Below are positions 5,890 to 5,969 of a DNA stretch of 5,969 nucleotides, piece by piece. Source of the DNA: Clostridia bacterium. Its GTDB lineage: Bacteria > Bacillota > Clostridia > Oscillospirales > Ruminococcaceae. The DNA lies in assembly GCA_009177225.1 (NCBI GenBank), contig WFLZ01000094.1, positions 4,557 through 10,525 on the forward strand, written 5' to 3'. Both the position numbers and the translations under genes were made by a program. Numbering within the stretch: the stretch's first letter is position 1; every line of letters starts with the position of its first letter. The notes beneath the pieces are model-generated. The model was not told the origin of the DNA, searched no databases, and worked only from the letters and a program-made list of their open reading frames with translations.

Positions 5890-5969
5890 TTACAGTACCC
5901 CCTGCAAAGCTCCCAGCATATGAGCGGTGCGCTCTCTGATACGATCGGCTGCATTTTTGAAGTATTCCT
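5890..5969 (-). CDS. 3' end of an unidentified upstream gene
   Basis: A frame open from the right edge encodes 25 whole codons (beginning EYFKNAADRIRERTAHML) and ends in TAA at 5890-5892, one base before the regulator's ATG. The peptide looks like a continuous C-terminal helix, and the stop-start spacing with the ribosome binding site inside its last codons is typical of translationally coupled operon genes. The visible part is too short to name a family, and a chance open frame of this length is possible. Confidence 0.5.
   Translation of the reverse strand, partial: EYFKNAADRIRERTAHMLGALQGVL
5898..5903 (-). promoter_or_regulatory. Ribosome binding site deciding the start of the WYL regulator
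   Basis: AGGGGG on the minus strand, one mismatch from AGGAGG, is 9 nt before the ATG at 5888 and lies inside the last codons of the upstream frame. It supports the 405-residue form and translational coupling. Confidence 0.65.

Noticed and set aside
5889..5954. Upstream ATG at 5954 as the start of the WYL regulator
   Set aside because: The extra 22 residues overlap a better coding frame ending at 5890, and the AGGGGG site is spaced for the ATG at 5888.

Overview
The window looks like Clostridia (Firmicutes), most likely an Oscillospiraceae/Ruminococcus-type gut or rumen bacterium. The reasons are a moderately low GC content, good Shine-Dalgarno sites, a conjugative-element relaxase of the type common in clostridial mobile elements, BspA-type leucine-rich repeat (LRR) proteins and a WYL-domain regulator. 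The taxonomic placement is an inference from gene style, not from a marker gene.

Layout. Positions 1-939 (+) hold the 3' part of a relaxase/mobilisation protein whose catalytic N-terminus lies left of the window. Positions 940-1041 are a short gap with a weak inverted repeat and a tiny overlapping ORF that may be a remnant of the next mobile-element gene. All well-supported genes from 1042 onward are on the minus strand. In transcription order (right to left) they are: the 3' end of an unidentified gene (5890-5969), a WYL-domain HTH regulator (4671-5888), an intrinsic terminator (4641-4672), an extended -10 promoter with a perfect inverted repeat at the -35 position (4596-4627), a 577-residue BspA-type LRR protein (2817-4550), a 332-residue paralogue (1781-2779), and a calcineurin-like metallophosphoesterase (1042-1743). 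The last two gene gaps are both 37 nt, each with its own ribosome binding site, so LRR-LRR-phosphatase reads as one operon.

The main points of interest are these. Both LRR proteins start without any signal peptide, so they appear to be cytosolic members of a family better known from cell surfaces. They carry two distinguishable insert modules, in order A-B in the short paralogue and A-B-A in the long one, which points to recent duplication inside and between the genes. They are followed by a PPP-like phosphatase with an altered GDYIHGG motif, and are preceded by an operator-like palindrome next to a WYL regulator gene. A regulatory link between the WYL protein and the LRR-phosphatase operon is plausible but unproven. 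The change from a plus-strand mobilisation gene to this minus-strand cluster near 940-1041 may be an edge or scar of a mobile element.
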